From Deltaproteobacteria bacterium (GTDB taxonomy: Bacteria > Desulfobacterota > Desulfarculia > Adiutricales > Adiutricaceae), in the NCBI GenBank assembly GCA_031273455.1, contig JAISRZ010000046.1, positions 1-49,868 on the forward strand: a DNA stretch of 49,868 bases, in the 5' to 3' direction. Below are positions 8,020-15,714 of this stretch, one piece after another (positions within the stretch are counted from its first letter, which is position 1; each line of letters opens with the position of its first letter). Both the position numbers and the translations under genes were made by a program. Below the pieces are notes generated by a model that saw only the letters and a program-made list of their open reading frames with translations, made no database searches and was not told where the DNA came from.

Positions 8020-9240
8020 GTGGAGATTAACATCGAATTTCCGGTCATACTTAGGTCAAATACCAAATTAGATTCCTTATCGCCTGACGAACTGTTGGTT
8101 TCCGCGCAAGAAGGAGATGTTGAGGCTCAATACCAACTTGGCCTCTCTTTTTTTCTGGGCGAATTTGTCCAGGCCGATGTGGCCGCAGCGGCGCAATGGT
8201 TCGAGAAATCGGCGGAGCGAGGTTACGCTGAAGCCCAGTCCGCTCTAGGGATATGTTACGTCAATGGCCAGGGACTTCCCCAGGATTTCGCCAAAGCCGC
8301 GGAATGGTTCGAGAAAGCCGCAGCCCAAGGTTACGCCGAAGCCCAGGGCGCTCTAGGGGTCTGTTACGCCATTGGCCAGGGCGTTCCCCAGGATTTCGTC
8401 AAGGCCGCGGAATGGTTCGAGAAGTCGGCGGAAAAGGGTTACCCCGCGGCCCAGAGCAATCTAGGGGTCTGTCATTTCAATGGCCAGGGCGCTCCTCAGG
8501 ACTTTGTTAAGGCCGTGGAATGGTTCGAGAAGGCCGCGGCCCAAGGTTACGCCGAAGCCCATTGCGCTCTTGGGGTCTGTTACTCCAATGGCCAGGGCGT
8601 TCCCAAAGACTTTACCAAGGCTATTGAATTGTTCGAGAAAGCCGTGGAACAAGGTTGCGCCGCGGCTCAGTGCGCTTTAGGGGCCTCGTACGCCAATGGC
8701 CAGGGTGTTCCCAAGGACTTGGTCAAGGCCATTGAATGGTTCGAGAAAGCCGCGGCCCAAGGTTACGCCGCGGCCCAATACAATCTAGGGGTCTGTTACG
8801 TCAATGGCCGTGGCGTCCCTAAGGACTTGGTCAAGGCCATTGAATGGTTCGAGAAAGCGGCGGAGCAAGGGGTCGCCGCAGCCCAGGGCAATCTAGGGAA
8901 AATTTACGCCAATGGCCAGGGTGTTCCCAAGGACTTGGTCCAGGCCGCGGAATGGTTCGAGAAAGCCGCGGAGCAAGGTTACGCCGAAGCCCAGTACAAT
9001 CTAGGAGTATGTCACTTAGATGGCCTGGGTGTTCCCGAGGATTTTGTCAAGGCCGCGGAATGGTTCGAGAAAGCCGCGGCCCAAGGTTACGCCGCGGCCC
9101 AGAGCGCTCTAGGGTTATGTTACGTAAACGCCCAGGGCGTTCCCAAAGACTTTGTCAAGGCCGTTGAATGGTTCGTAAAAGCCGCAGACCTAGGAGACGC
9201 TCGAGCCATACGCTTTTTAGCCAAATTAAGTAATCCGTAA
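8020..9240 (+). CDS. SEL1-repeat protein B (complete)
   Basis: A 406-residue protein starting at a GTG after GGACTAGTC, the position matching the ATG of gene A. After an N-terminus nearly identical to protein A (EINIEFPVILRSNTKLDSLS) come ten 36-residue SEL1 repeats and a short cap (DARAIRFLAKLSNP). It is the only one of the three SEL1 genes with both a normal start and a cap, so it is the likely functional copy. The repeats are helical-hairpin solenoids used for protein-protein contact, and no catalytic part is present. The nucleotide repeats are so alike that other frames stay open by chance, but only this frame gives the SEL1 pattern. There is no signal peptide, so it is cytosolic unless exported by an unrecognised route. 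Confidence 0.9.
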   Translation: MEINIEFPVILRSNTKLDSLSPDELLVSAQEGDVEAQYQLGLSFFLGEFVQADVAAAAQWFEKSAERGYAEAQSALGICYVNGQGLPQDFAKAAEWFEKAAAQGYAEAQGALGVCYAIGQGVPQDFVKAAEWFEKSAEKGYPAAQSNLGVCHFNGQGAPQDFVKAVEWFEKAAAQGYAEAHCALGVCYSNGQGVPKDFTKAIELFEKAVEQGCAAAQCALGASYANGQGVPKDLVKAIEWFEKAAAQGYAAAQYNLGVCYVNGRGVPKDLVKAIEWFEKAAEQGVAAAQGNLGKIYANGQGVPKDLVQAAEWFEKAAEQGYAEAQYNLGVCHLDGLGVPEDFVKAAEWFEKAAAQGYAAAQSALGLCYVNAQGVPKDFVKAVEWFVKAADLGDARAIRFLAKLSNP

Positions 9241-9242
9241 TA

Positions 9243-9430
9243 GCTAATGGCGAGGGCGCTCCCAAGGACTTGGTCAAGGCCACGGAATGGTTCGAGAAAG
9301 CCGCGGAGCGAGGTAACGCCGCGGCCCAGAGCGCTCTAGGGAAATGTTACGCCAAGGGCCTTGGCGTTCCCAAGAACTTGGTCAAGGCCGGGGAATTGTT
9401 CGAGAAAACCGCGGCGCAAGGTTACCAGCC
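9243..9430 (+). pseudogene. SEL1 fragment fused after gene B
   Basis: Two SEL1 units without a start, reading ANGEGAPKDLVKATEWFEKA and then GKCYAKGLGVPKNLVKAGEL. They are a near copy of the last part of SEL1 gene A (7129-7290) joined directly after the gene B stop. The join lies at the sequence GTAATAGCTAA, which also occurs at the end of the last SEL1 gene. At 9426-9433 one base is missing relative to the normal unit, which throws the frame into that of the next ORF. It is the 5' remnant of SEL1 gene C. Confidence 0.75.
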
Positions 9431-10768
9431 GCCCAGCGCAATCTAGAGGTAAGTTACTTCAATGGCGAGGGCGTTCCCAAGGACTTGGTCAAGGCCGCGG
9501 AATGGTTCGAGAAAGCCGCGGCCCAAGGTTACGCCGAAGCCCAGGGCGCTCTAGGGATCTGTTACGCGATTGGCCAGGGCGTTCCCCAGGATTTAGTTAA
9601 GGCCGCGGAATGGTTCGAGAAAGCCGCGGAAAAGGGGTACGCCGCGGCCCAAAGCAATCTAGGGGTCTGTTACTTCAATGGCCAGGGCGTTCCCCAGGAC
9701 TTGGTCAAGGCCATTGAATGGTTCGTGAAAGCGGCGGAGCGGGGTTACGCTGTCGCCCAGCGCTATCTAAGGAAATGTTGCGTCAATGCCCTTGGTGTTT
9801 CCATGATCATTTTCAAGGCCGCGAAATGGTTAAAAAAAGCGGCGGCGCAAGTTTACGCCGCGGCCCAGTGCGCTTTAGGGGTATGTTACTTATATGGTCA
9901 GGTCTCTCCCCAGGACTTGGTCAAGGCCATTAAATGCTTCGAGACAGCGGCGGAGCGGGGTTACGCCGAAGCCCAGTATAATCTAGGAGTATGTTACGTA
10001 AATGGCCAGGGTGTTCCCCAGGACTTTGTCAAGGCCGTGGAATGGTACGAGAAGGCGGCGGAGCGAGGTCACCCCGCGGCCCAGAGCAATCTGGGAGTAT
10101 GTTACTTAGATGGCCAGGGCGCTCCCCAGGACTTGGTCAAGGCCGTGGAATGGTTCGAGAAAGCCGCGGAAAAAGGTCACCCCGCGGCCCAGAGCAATCT
10201 AGGAGTATGTTACGCCAATGGCCAGGGCGTTCCCCAGGACTTGGTCAAGGCCGCGGAATGGTACGAGAAGGCGGCGGAAAAAGGTCACCCCACAGCCCAG
10301 TCCAATCTAGGAGCGTGTTACTTAGATGGCCAAGGCGTTCCCCAGGACTTGGTCAAGGCCGCGCAATGGTTCGAAAAAGCCGCGGAGCGAGGTTGCGCCG
10401 AAGCCCAGTACAATCTAGGAGTATGTTACTTAAATGGCCAGGGCGCTCCCCAGGACTTGGTCAAGGCCGCGCAATGGTTCGAAAAAGCCGCGGAGCAAGG
10501 TTACGCCGCGGCCCATTCCAATCTAGGAGCGTGTTACGCCAATGGCCAGGGCGTTCCCCAGGACTTGGTCAAGGCCGCGGAATTGTTCGAGAAAGCCGCG
10601 GAGCGAGGTTGCGCCGAAGCCCAGTCCAATCTAGGAGCGTGTTACTTAGATGGCCTTGGCGTTCCCAAGGACTTGGTCAAGGCTACGGAATTGTTCGAGA
10701 AAGCCGCGGCGGTGGGAGAGGCTCAAGCCATCCACTTTTTAGCCGAATTAAATAAACGTAATAGCTAA
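9344..10768 (+). CDS. SEL1-repeat protein C, 5'-truncated and frameshifted
   Basis: The ORF is 474 codons, but its first ~29 residues are an out-of-frame reading of SEL1 DNA. True SEL1 repeats begin near 9430 and run for twelve 36-residue units to a cap (EAQAIHFLAELNKRNS). The usual N-terminal region of the SEL1 sisters, their promoter and start are all missing, and the upstream units (9243-9430) are in another frame. It is probably a pseudogene, or expressed only from an internal start. Several units keep unusual changes (RYLRKCCVNALGVSMIIF) also found in unit 7 of gene A, showing that units have been shuffled between genes. I am sure of the family, less sure that a protein is made. Confidence 0.7.
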   Translation: MLRQGPWRSQELGQGRGIVRENRGARLPAAQRNLEVSYFNGEGVPKDLVKAAEWFEKAAAQGYAEAQGALGICYAIGQGVPQDLVKAAEWFEKAAEKGYAAAQSNLGVCYFNGQGVPQDLVKAIEWFVKAAERGYAVAQRYLRKCCVNALGVSMIIFKAAKWLKKAAAQVYAAAQCALGVCYLYGQVSPQDLVKAIKCFETAAERGYAEAQYNLGVCYVNGQGVPQDFVKAVEWYEKAAERGHPAAQSNLGVCYLDGQGAPQDLVKAVEWFEKAAEKGHPAAQSNLGVCYANGQGVPQDLVKAAEWYEKAAEKGHPTAQSNLGACYLDGQGVPQDLVKAAQWFEKAAERGCAEAQYNLGVCYLNGQGAPQDLVKAAQWFEKAAEQGYAAAHSNLGACYANGQGVPQDLVKAAELFEKAAERGCAEAQSNLGACYLDGLGVPKDLVKATELFEKAAAVGEAQAIHFLAELNKRNS

Positions 10769-10801
10769 AACTTAAAAATTTGGTAGTTTAGCGAATAATA
10801 T

Positions 10802-10987
10802 CTACGGCCAAGGCGCGAGCGAGGCTTTGTTTTCGGTGGCCGAACGACCCGGAGAGCCTTCCGCAAGACCGCCAAAATAGCCTTCGCCCACTTCAACGGC
10901 GCTAGAAAGCGATTCTTCGCCAGGTCTAACCATAGCGCGGCGTAGTTTATGAAGGCCGTTCCAAGTTGTTGAGTAACGGGACCCCAA
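10802..10987 (-). pseudogene. IS1595-family (ISXO2-like) transposase remnant
   Basis: About 61 codons match the centre of ISXO2-like transposases: TTWNGLHKLRRAMVRPG followed by VEVGEGYFGG, where active members have VEVDETYVGG. The catalytic Asp is replaced by Gly, and the N- and C-terminal parts are missing. It is dead, a relic of an insertion beside the SEL1 block and inside the long inverted repeat. Confidence 0.75.
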
Positions 10988-11231
10988 CGCGCGTTAAAGA
11001 CCCAGAGGGCCTTGGTCCCATGTTTTAGGTCACGACAAAGCCCCTGACTCTAAACCAGTCCCTTAGGGGCCTAGGAGGGTCTTGGAACAAGGTTCCAGCC
11101 AAAACTTGGACCTTACCGGCTCCTAGCGCGTTTAAGGATTGCGATGTAAAAAAAATTCCCGTCAACGAAAATGATCGTTAAAAATTCCCATTAACGCTAT
11201 ACCCATGCAAATTTTTTAAAAAGGTCTAATT
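10988..11231. other. Spacer with two hairpins before the phosphoribosyltransferase
   Basis: This contains a hairpin GCCCCTGA...TTAGGGGC near 11040-11070 and a perfect small one, TGGAAC-AAG-GTTCCA, near 11083-11097. The right arm of the inverted repeat follows. Neither hairpin has a T run, and the stretch has no tRNA-like T-loop. Confidence 0.5.
11148..11206. repeat. Right arm of inverted repeat flanking the SEL1 block
   Basis: Reverse complement of 5933-5991 with about 47 matching positions of ~58. It ends 25 bases before the phosphoribosyltransferase start and contains a small internal hairpin (AACGA...TCGTT). Confidence 0.8.
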
Positions 11232-12047
11232 TTGTCTAACAGCGCGGAAAAACTAATAATTCACGAACCAGGCGTCTCCGGCCAGCTTTCCCCTTATGAC
11301 CTTTCGATGAAGGGCCCGGAATGGAAGGCCGCCAAGTTTTATAAAGATCCTAATACGGATAAAGTCTATTCTTTGGCCCAAAAAATCGCGGGAGCGAATT
11401 ATATTATTGATAAACTCTGGAGCCCCTCTAACTCAGCTCAACTTTTAGCCCTTTTAGAAGGCCGGGTTCCAGTTTTTACGCCGGTGCCCAGCACTTCCGG
11501 TTGTAATGTCGTGGCCTCCGCTTTCGCCAAAAAGTTGGCGGATGATTTAGGCGGCGAGGTCGTAGAAGGTTTTCAATTTCTGGACGCTTTACATCAAGTT
11601 CCGATTAAATTTATTCCAACTATGTATAAACCATACACTATCCGTGATTTTTATGTGAATAATGAAGATGAGTTATCGCGCTTAATAGGCGATAAAGCGG
11701 TCGTAGTAGTGGATGACGTCTTTTCCACGGGGGCCTCGGCTAAATCTTTTTGCGTCGCTTTACAATTTTCTAAAATCCAGGTTCACACTGTGGCCGGATT
11801 AATGGGCGACACTCGTTTAACGCCTGAGCCTTCGCTCATCGAAGATTTGCGAATGGTCTTAAACAATTGTCATTTAACTCAGTTTATAGCCCAGGATATC
11901 GCTGTCTGGCTATCTAGAGGCCAAATTGGAATCTTAATAAAATCGATCAAAAAAATGAGGTTTAAAGTTGAAATCAGTCTTCTGGCCGAAAACTTACAGA
12001 GGGTACTTGACTACCGACTTAATGGAAGTGACGCGCCAAATAGTTGA
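11232..12047 (+). CDS. Phosphoribosyltransferase-fold protein
   Basis: A 271-residue protein with the PRPP-binding loop of type I phosphoribosyltransferases at about residues 157-172 (VVVVDDVFSTGASAKSF: two Asp followed by S-T-G). Such enzymes move a phosphoribosyl group between PRPP and a base, or are degenerate regulators. The N-terminal ~100 residues and the C-terminal ~70 do not match the common purine or pyrimidine enzymes I can name, so the substrate is open. The start is a TTG with AAAGG seven bases upstream. The gene lies just outside the inverted repeat bounding the SEL1 block, and its 3' end overlaps the start of a small broken ORF. A hairpin terminator follows at 12303. I am confident of the fold, not of the function. 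Confidence 0.7.
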   Translation: MSNSAEKLIIHEPGVSGQLSPYDLSMKGPEWKAAKFYKDPNTDKVYSLAQKIAGANYIIDKLWSPSNSAQLLALLEGRVPVFTPVPSTSGCNVVASAFAKKLADDLGGEVVEGFQFLDALHQVPIKFIPTMYKPYTIRDFYVNNEDELSRLIGDKAVVVVDDVFSTGASAKSFCVALQFSKIQVHTVAGLMGDTRLTPEPSLIEDLRMVLNNCHLTQFIAQDIAVWLSRGQIGILIKSIKKMRFKVEISLLAENLQRVLDYRLNGSDAPNS

Positions 12048-12251
12048 GGGCCTTAGGGAACCACTCCCGATACCGCGAGAAATGGTCCTAGCGGTTCGGT
12101 CGCTTATGAGGGAATATAAACTGACCCCGGAAGCCAAGGCTTCCCGCCTCCTAACCAAAAGACCTGGACCGCTAAGGCCCCGGAAAATGATCTAGATGAG
12201 GGCCAAGAAGTGAGCCCAGAAGCGATCCTAGACTCAGAGGGGCTTGATTAA
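12022..12251 (+). pseudogene. Small overlapping gene, frameshifted, unknown
   Basis: An ATG at 12022, inside the end of the phosphoribosyltransferase gene, opens 57 codons beginning MEVTRQIVEGLREPLPIPRE. Near 12150 good coding sequence moves to another frame and continues as NQKTWTAKAPENDLDEGQEV to a TAA at 12249-12251. Read together they give an intact-looking protein of about 76 residues, so a single-base frameshift is likely. The overlap suggests translational coupling to the upstream gene. No family is recognised. Confidence 0.4.
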
Positions 12252-12302
12252 GACCTCACTAGTCCGTGGCCCCTTGAGGAGCCCTGTTTTCCGCTCCGAT
12301 AT

Positions 12303-12325
12303 GGCGCAAAGCGCCTATTTTTCTT
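12303..12325 (+). terminator. Terminator after the phosphoribosyltransferase unit
   Basis: GGCGC-AAA-GCGCC stem (12303-12315) followed by TATTTTTCTTT. It is about 50 bases after the end of the frameshifted small ORF. Confidence 0.65.
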
Positions 12326-12351
12326 TAATTAACTAATAAATTATTGTATTT

Positions 12352-12407
12352 AAAATCGCGTTTAATGAATTATTCTAATTTAATAATTCTTTGGACGCGA
12401 TTTTTTT
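12352..12407 (+). terminator. Second, long-stem terminator
   Basis: AAAATCGCGT (12352-12361) pairs with ACGCGATTTT, followed by more T to 12407. A second stem, GAATTATT with AATAATTC, sits inside the loop. Together with the previous hairpin it insulates ackA from upstream reading. Confidence 0.7.
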
Positions 12408-12491
12408 GTTTTAGGCTTTGGTTAAAAATTTGTCCGAGAAAATGGGCCAGATTATCCGCGGAAAAACCCTTAAGCGGCCCCAAAAAATAGC

Positions 12492-12520
12492 TTGACCCTC
12501 AGCCCCAAAGGATCTATAGT
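12492..12520 (+). promoter_or_regulatory. Promoter of ackA
   Basis: TTGACC (12492-12497), 17-base spacer, TATAGT (12515-12520). A short inverted repeat, GGATCT...AGATCC (12510-12530), spans the -10 and expected start and could be an operator. The leader to the ackA ATG is about 90 bases. Confidence 0.65.
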
Positions 12521-12617
12521 CACCAGATCCTGTTTTTCCTCTGATAATACTGAGCTTAATGGCTCTGACGCTCTTTTTAGACAAATCTTTTGGGTAAATC
12601 TCCAAGTGAGGTAGGCA

Positions 12618-13820
12618 ATGGTCATCTTAGTTATCAACGCTGGCAGCTCTTCCGTCAAGTTCACCGTTTTCGACATGGCCGACCAGAAAAAGGTCCTGGC
12701 CTCGGGCCTTATCGAGCGCATTGGCATCGAAGGCACGACCATGAAGTACTCCAACCATCGTGGGGAAGAGATTAAGGGCGAAGTGCCGGTTAAAAATCCG
12801 CAGGACGCGGTCCGGATCATCGCTGAGCGCCTTCTAGACGCTAAGGTCGGGGTTTTGAAAAGCCTGTCCGACATCAAGGCTATTGGCCACCGCATCGTCC
12901 AGGGCATGGATAAGATCGTTCAGCCGGTGCTTATGACCGCTGACGCCAAAAACATCGTCCGGGATTGCGGGGTTTTAGCCCCTCTGCACAACCCCCATAA
13001 CCTCATGGGCATTGAGGCTTGCGAGGCCGTTTTGCCGGGCGTCCCCAATGTGGGCGTTTTTGACACGGCTTTCCACTCCACCATGCCCCCCAGGGCCTTC
13101 CTCTACGGTTTACCTTACAACTACTACGAAACCGATCGCATCCGTCGTTACGGCTTCCATGGCACCAGCCACGGCTACGTGGCCAAGGCGGCGGCGGCTT
13201 TGGATGGCCGGCCCTTGGAAAAGCTCAAAATCATTACGGCCCACTTGGGTAACGGCGGCTCGGTGGCGGCGGTCTTAAACGGTCAATGTCAGGACACTTC
13301 CATGGGTTTGACCCCTTTAGAGGGCGTACTCATGGGGACCCGTTGCGGCGACGTGGACACCTCAGCGGTTCTCTACATCATGAAGAAAGAGGGTCTGACC
13401 CCGGATCAAGCCGATAATCTACTTAACAAGAAGAGCGGCGTTTTGGGTCTAGCTGGCGTGGGCTCCTCGGACTTACGGGACGTGGAAGGCCAGGCTGATA
13501 AGGGCAATAAGCTTTGCGCCCAGGCCTTGGACATCTACGCTTATCGGGTCAAAAAGTACATCGGGGCTTACATGGCCGTTTTAGGCGGCTTGGACATCCT
13601 CGTCTTCACCGCGGGCGTGGGCGAAAACTCCATCACCATGCGGGCGGCCATCTTAAAGGGCTTAGAAGGGATTGGCTTAAAGCTCGACGCGGCCAAGAAC
13701 TCAGTGCGCTCCCCGGAGCCTCGGGTTATCTCCACCGATGATAGCCCCATTAAGATCCACGTTATCCCCACCAACGAGGAACTGGCCATCGCCGAGGCCA
13801 CGGTTAAATTGGCCTCCTAA
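12618..13820 (+). CDS. ackA: Acetate kinase
   Basis: A 400-residue cytosolic enzyme that interconverts acetate plus ATP with acetyl phosphate plus ADP, giving ATP in fermentation. All family marks are present: INAGSSSVKF near the N-terminus, RYGFHGTSHGYV around residue 175, AHLGNGGSVAAV, DTSMGLTPLEGVLMGTRCGD, and FTAGVGENS near the C-terminus. Length matches the usual ~400. The start ATG has GAGG six bases upstream. Phosphotransacetylase (pta), its common partner, is not adjacent. The gene has its own promoter and a long two-way terminator, so it is a single-gene unit. Confidence 0.97.
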   Translation: MVILVINAGSSSVKFTVFDMADQKKVLASGLIERIGIEGTTMKYSNHRGEEIKGEVPVKNPQDAVRIIAERLLDAKVGVLKSLSDIKAIGHRIVQGMDKIVQPVLMTADAKNIVRDCGVLAPLHNPHNLMGIEACEAVLPGVPNVGVFDTAFHSTMPPRAFLYGLPYNYYETDRIRRYGFHGTSHGYVAKAAAALDGRPLEKLKIITAHLGNGGSVAAVLNGQCQDTSMGLTPLEGVLMGTRCGDVDTSAVLYIMKKEGLTPDQADNLLNKKSGVLGLAGVGSSDLRDVEGQADKGNKLCAQALDIYAYRVKKYIGAYMAVLGGLDILVFTAGVGENSITMRAAILKGLEGIGLKLDAAKNSVRSPEPRVISTDDSPIKIHVIPTNEELAIAEATVKLAS

Positions 13821-13902
13821 GACCGCTTCCTCGTTAAGGCTCGTTAAATCCCCTCTCACGGCTTTTTAGCCCTGGAGGGGACTCCCATAGCCTTAGAGAG
13901 TT

Positions 13903-13949
13903 AAAAGCCCCGCTAGCCAGGTTTTCGCCTAGCTAACGGGGCTTCTTTT
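13903..13949. terminator. Terminator between convergent ackA and the PhoU-kinase gene
   Basis: AAGCCCCG (13905-13912) pairs with CGGGGCTT (13937-13944), with further pairing TAGC/AGCTA and AGG/CCT around a TTTTCG loop, then CTTTT. A on one side and T on the other let it stop both convergent genes. Confidence 0.85.
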
Positions 13950-13992
13950 CGCTGATGGCGGAGCGGGCCTTTGGGGCCTTTTCTTTTTAGGT

Positions 13993-15714
13993 TTATTCTG
14001 GGTCGGCGGGATTTTCCGCGGTCTTATCCGGCGCCCCGCGCCTTACGGGCGGTTGATGGGGGGTATCGGTCGGAACGCTTAAAACATTCCGCGAAAACTT
14101 AAAACTAGCCCAATCCAAGCCTTTTCGCCCGTGGTCCACCAGCTTTTCCCAAAGGTAGCGGGCCCTGGAGACAAAGAGGGCGGCTAAGTTTTCCTTCATG
14201 ATAAAGCGGGTGCTGGTTAAAAAGGAGCGAGCGAGGCCATAAGCTAAGCGAGCCTCATAGGTCGTATCCCCCATCTCCTGAGCGAAGGCGTCAGCGAAGC
14301 TCGCGGCCTCTAACGCCGCGCCGCTTAACCATTGGCGCCGAGCCGCGCTTAAGATGGGCAAGCGAATGATGGAGACCAGCATGACCGAAATGTCTTGGAT
14401 ATAGTCCGAGTCCCGGCTCCGGTATAGATCGAGAAAGTGGATCCGGGGCTTTTCCGGGTTAAAAAGAAGGTTGGAGAGGTTAAAGTCCCCATGGATCCGC
14501 ACGGTGAAAGGGGCGGCTAAGTCTTCCTCAAAACCTTTGGCCAAAGCTAATAGCCGGTCAATGGGCCAAACTTTTAAGTTCCCAATGGAGCCAAACTGGC
14601 TAATGAGCTGGGGGTAAAGGATCATGGCCTCGGACAAGCGGCTTTCGGCTTGGCGGGTGAACTCGGCTTTCACGGTTTTAGCCACTTTAGTCCGCCGCCA
14701 GAAACCGGCGATGGTCTCTAAGGCCAGTTTTAAGCCTTTAATGGCTTCGGCTTGGGTGTTATCCAGAAAAAAGGACTGTAAAGCCCGGTTGGGGATAAAC
14801 TCCAAGATTAAAGCCGCCTCTTGCCCCTCGCGCGCTGGCACGAACGCTTTGATTTTAGGGGTTAACCCCGGGGATAAACTGGCCCAGAGCTCCAAGTTCT
14901 CGCGCTCCATGGTCAGCTTAAAGGCGGGGCCATGCTTAAAGAGGACTGGTTTTTCCCCTTCCTGGGTGCCGACAACGCCAATCCGGCAACCCGACCGCCC
15001 GCCCCAGATGGACCGAAAATCTAAGCGCCCGGGCTCAACGCTCTGGCCCGAGGCCTTTAACCCCGCCCCCAAAGCTTTAAACTGCTCCAGCTTAATGTTC
15101 TCGCCCAAAATGAAGTAGATGATCTTCTCCCCGATCTCCAAAAGCATGTCCCCGGTGCGCTCTAAGTAATGGATGATCATGAGGGCGGTGACTAAATTCT
15201 CCGGGTTGACCTTTTCCCCAAACTCCCGAATAATCCGGGAAAAGCGCTCGGCGTACAATGCGTCCAGCCGCTCCTCCACTTGACCGAGTTTAACGGCTAA
15301 GCTAACGTCCCGGCGGTCTAAGGCCGAAAAGATAAGGCCAAGGCCTGAGAAGATCTCCAAGAAAAAGGACTCCAGCTCGTAACTAGTCAAAAAGCTATCG
15401 TCTTTTAAGTACCCCGCTTGACCGTCCAGGTTTAAAAGGAGATCGGCGATCCGGTCCAAGCGCGAGGCGATGGAGGAGATAACTTGCAAGAAAAGGCTGT
15501 CTTTGGGGCCGCTAGTTTTGGTGGAGACCATTTCCAAGGCCTCCTTCTGGAGCGAGGCCACCTGGGTGTTGACGTAAGCCACCCGGTTATAGAGGCTCCG
15601 GCTCTTGTACGCGTCCCTTTTAATCAGGATATCGCGGGCGTCCAAAGCCACTTGACGGACTTCGCTGATTAAAAGTTTCAGCCCGTCCCGGATTTCCTCA
15701 AACCTCGGACTCAT
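13993..15714 (-). CDS. PhoU-domain / aminoglycoside-phosphotransferase-like kinase fusion
   Basis: A 573-residue two-part protein. Residues 1-~215 are helical and PhoU-like (EEIRDGLKLLISEVRQVALD start; MIIHYLERTGDMLLEIGEKI near 185-205). After a linker, residues ~245-530 are an APH/choline-kinase-type domain with the catalytic loop RIHGDFNLSNLL near 404-415 and FLDLYRSRDSDY near 425. It would phosphorylate a small molecule or protein while sensing through PhoU, but the substrate is unknown. Real antibiotic resistance is unlikely. The ATG at 15714 overlaps the end of the amphi-Trp gene by 17 bases, so the two are coupled in one transcript, of which this is the last gene. The C-terminus ends in a charged, disordered stretch. 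Confidence 0.8.
   Translation of the reverse strand: MSPRFEEIRDGLKLLISEVRQVALDARDILIKRDAYKSRSLYNRVAYVNTQVASLQKEALEMVSTKTSGPKDSLFLQVISSIASRLDRIADLLLNLDGQAGYLKDDSFLTSYELESFFLEIFSGLGLIFSALDRRDVSLAVKLGQVEERLDALYAERFSRIIREFGEKVNPENLVTALMIIHYLERTGDMLLEIGEKIIYFILGENIKLEQFKALGAGLKASGQSVEPGRLDFRSIWGGRSGCRIGVVGTQEGEKPVLFKHGPAFKLTMERENLELWASLSPGLTPKIKAFVPAREGQEAALILEFIPNRALQSFFLDNTQAEAIKGLKLALETIAGFWRRTKVAKTVKAEFTRQAESRLSEAMILYPQLISQFGSIGNLKVWPIDRLLALAKGFEEDLAAPFTVRIHGDFNLSNLLFNPEKPRIHFLDLYRSRDSDYIQDISVMLVSIIRLPILSAARRQWLSGAALEAASFADAFAQEMGDTTYEARLAYGLARSFLTSTRFIMKENLAALFVSRARYLWEKLVDHGRKGLDWASFKFSRNVLSVPTDTPHQPPVRRGAPDKTAENPADPE

Noticed and set aside
9991-10755. Long Arg/Gly/Ser-rich frame (254 codons) inside SEL1 gene C, and similar ones inside A and B
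   Set aside because: It is the +1 reading of the 108-bp SEL1 repeats, kept open by their uniform codons. It repeats the same nonsense motif (GRSPGLGQGRGMV) and has no ribosome site.
6130-10768. CRISPR-like regular repeat spacing
   Set aside because: The repeats are 108-bp coding units without unique spacers; no CRISPR array or cas gene is present.
10988-11110. Possible tRNA or structured RNA from the GCCCCTGA/TTAGGGGC hairpin
   Set aside because: There is no cloverleaf, no T-loop (GTTCRA) and no CCA context; only two independent hairpins.
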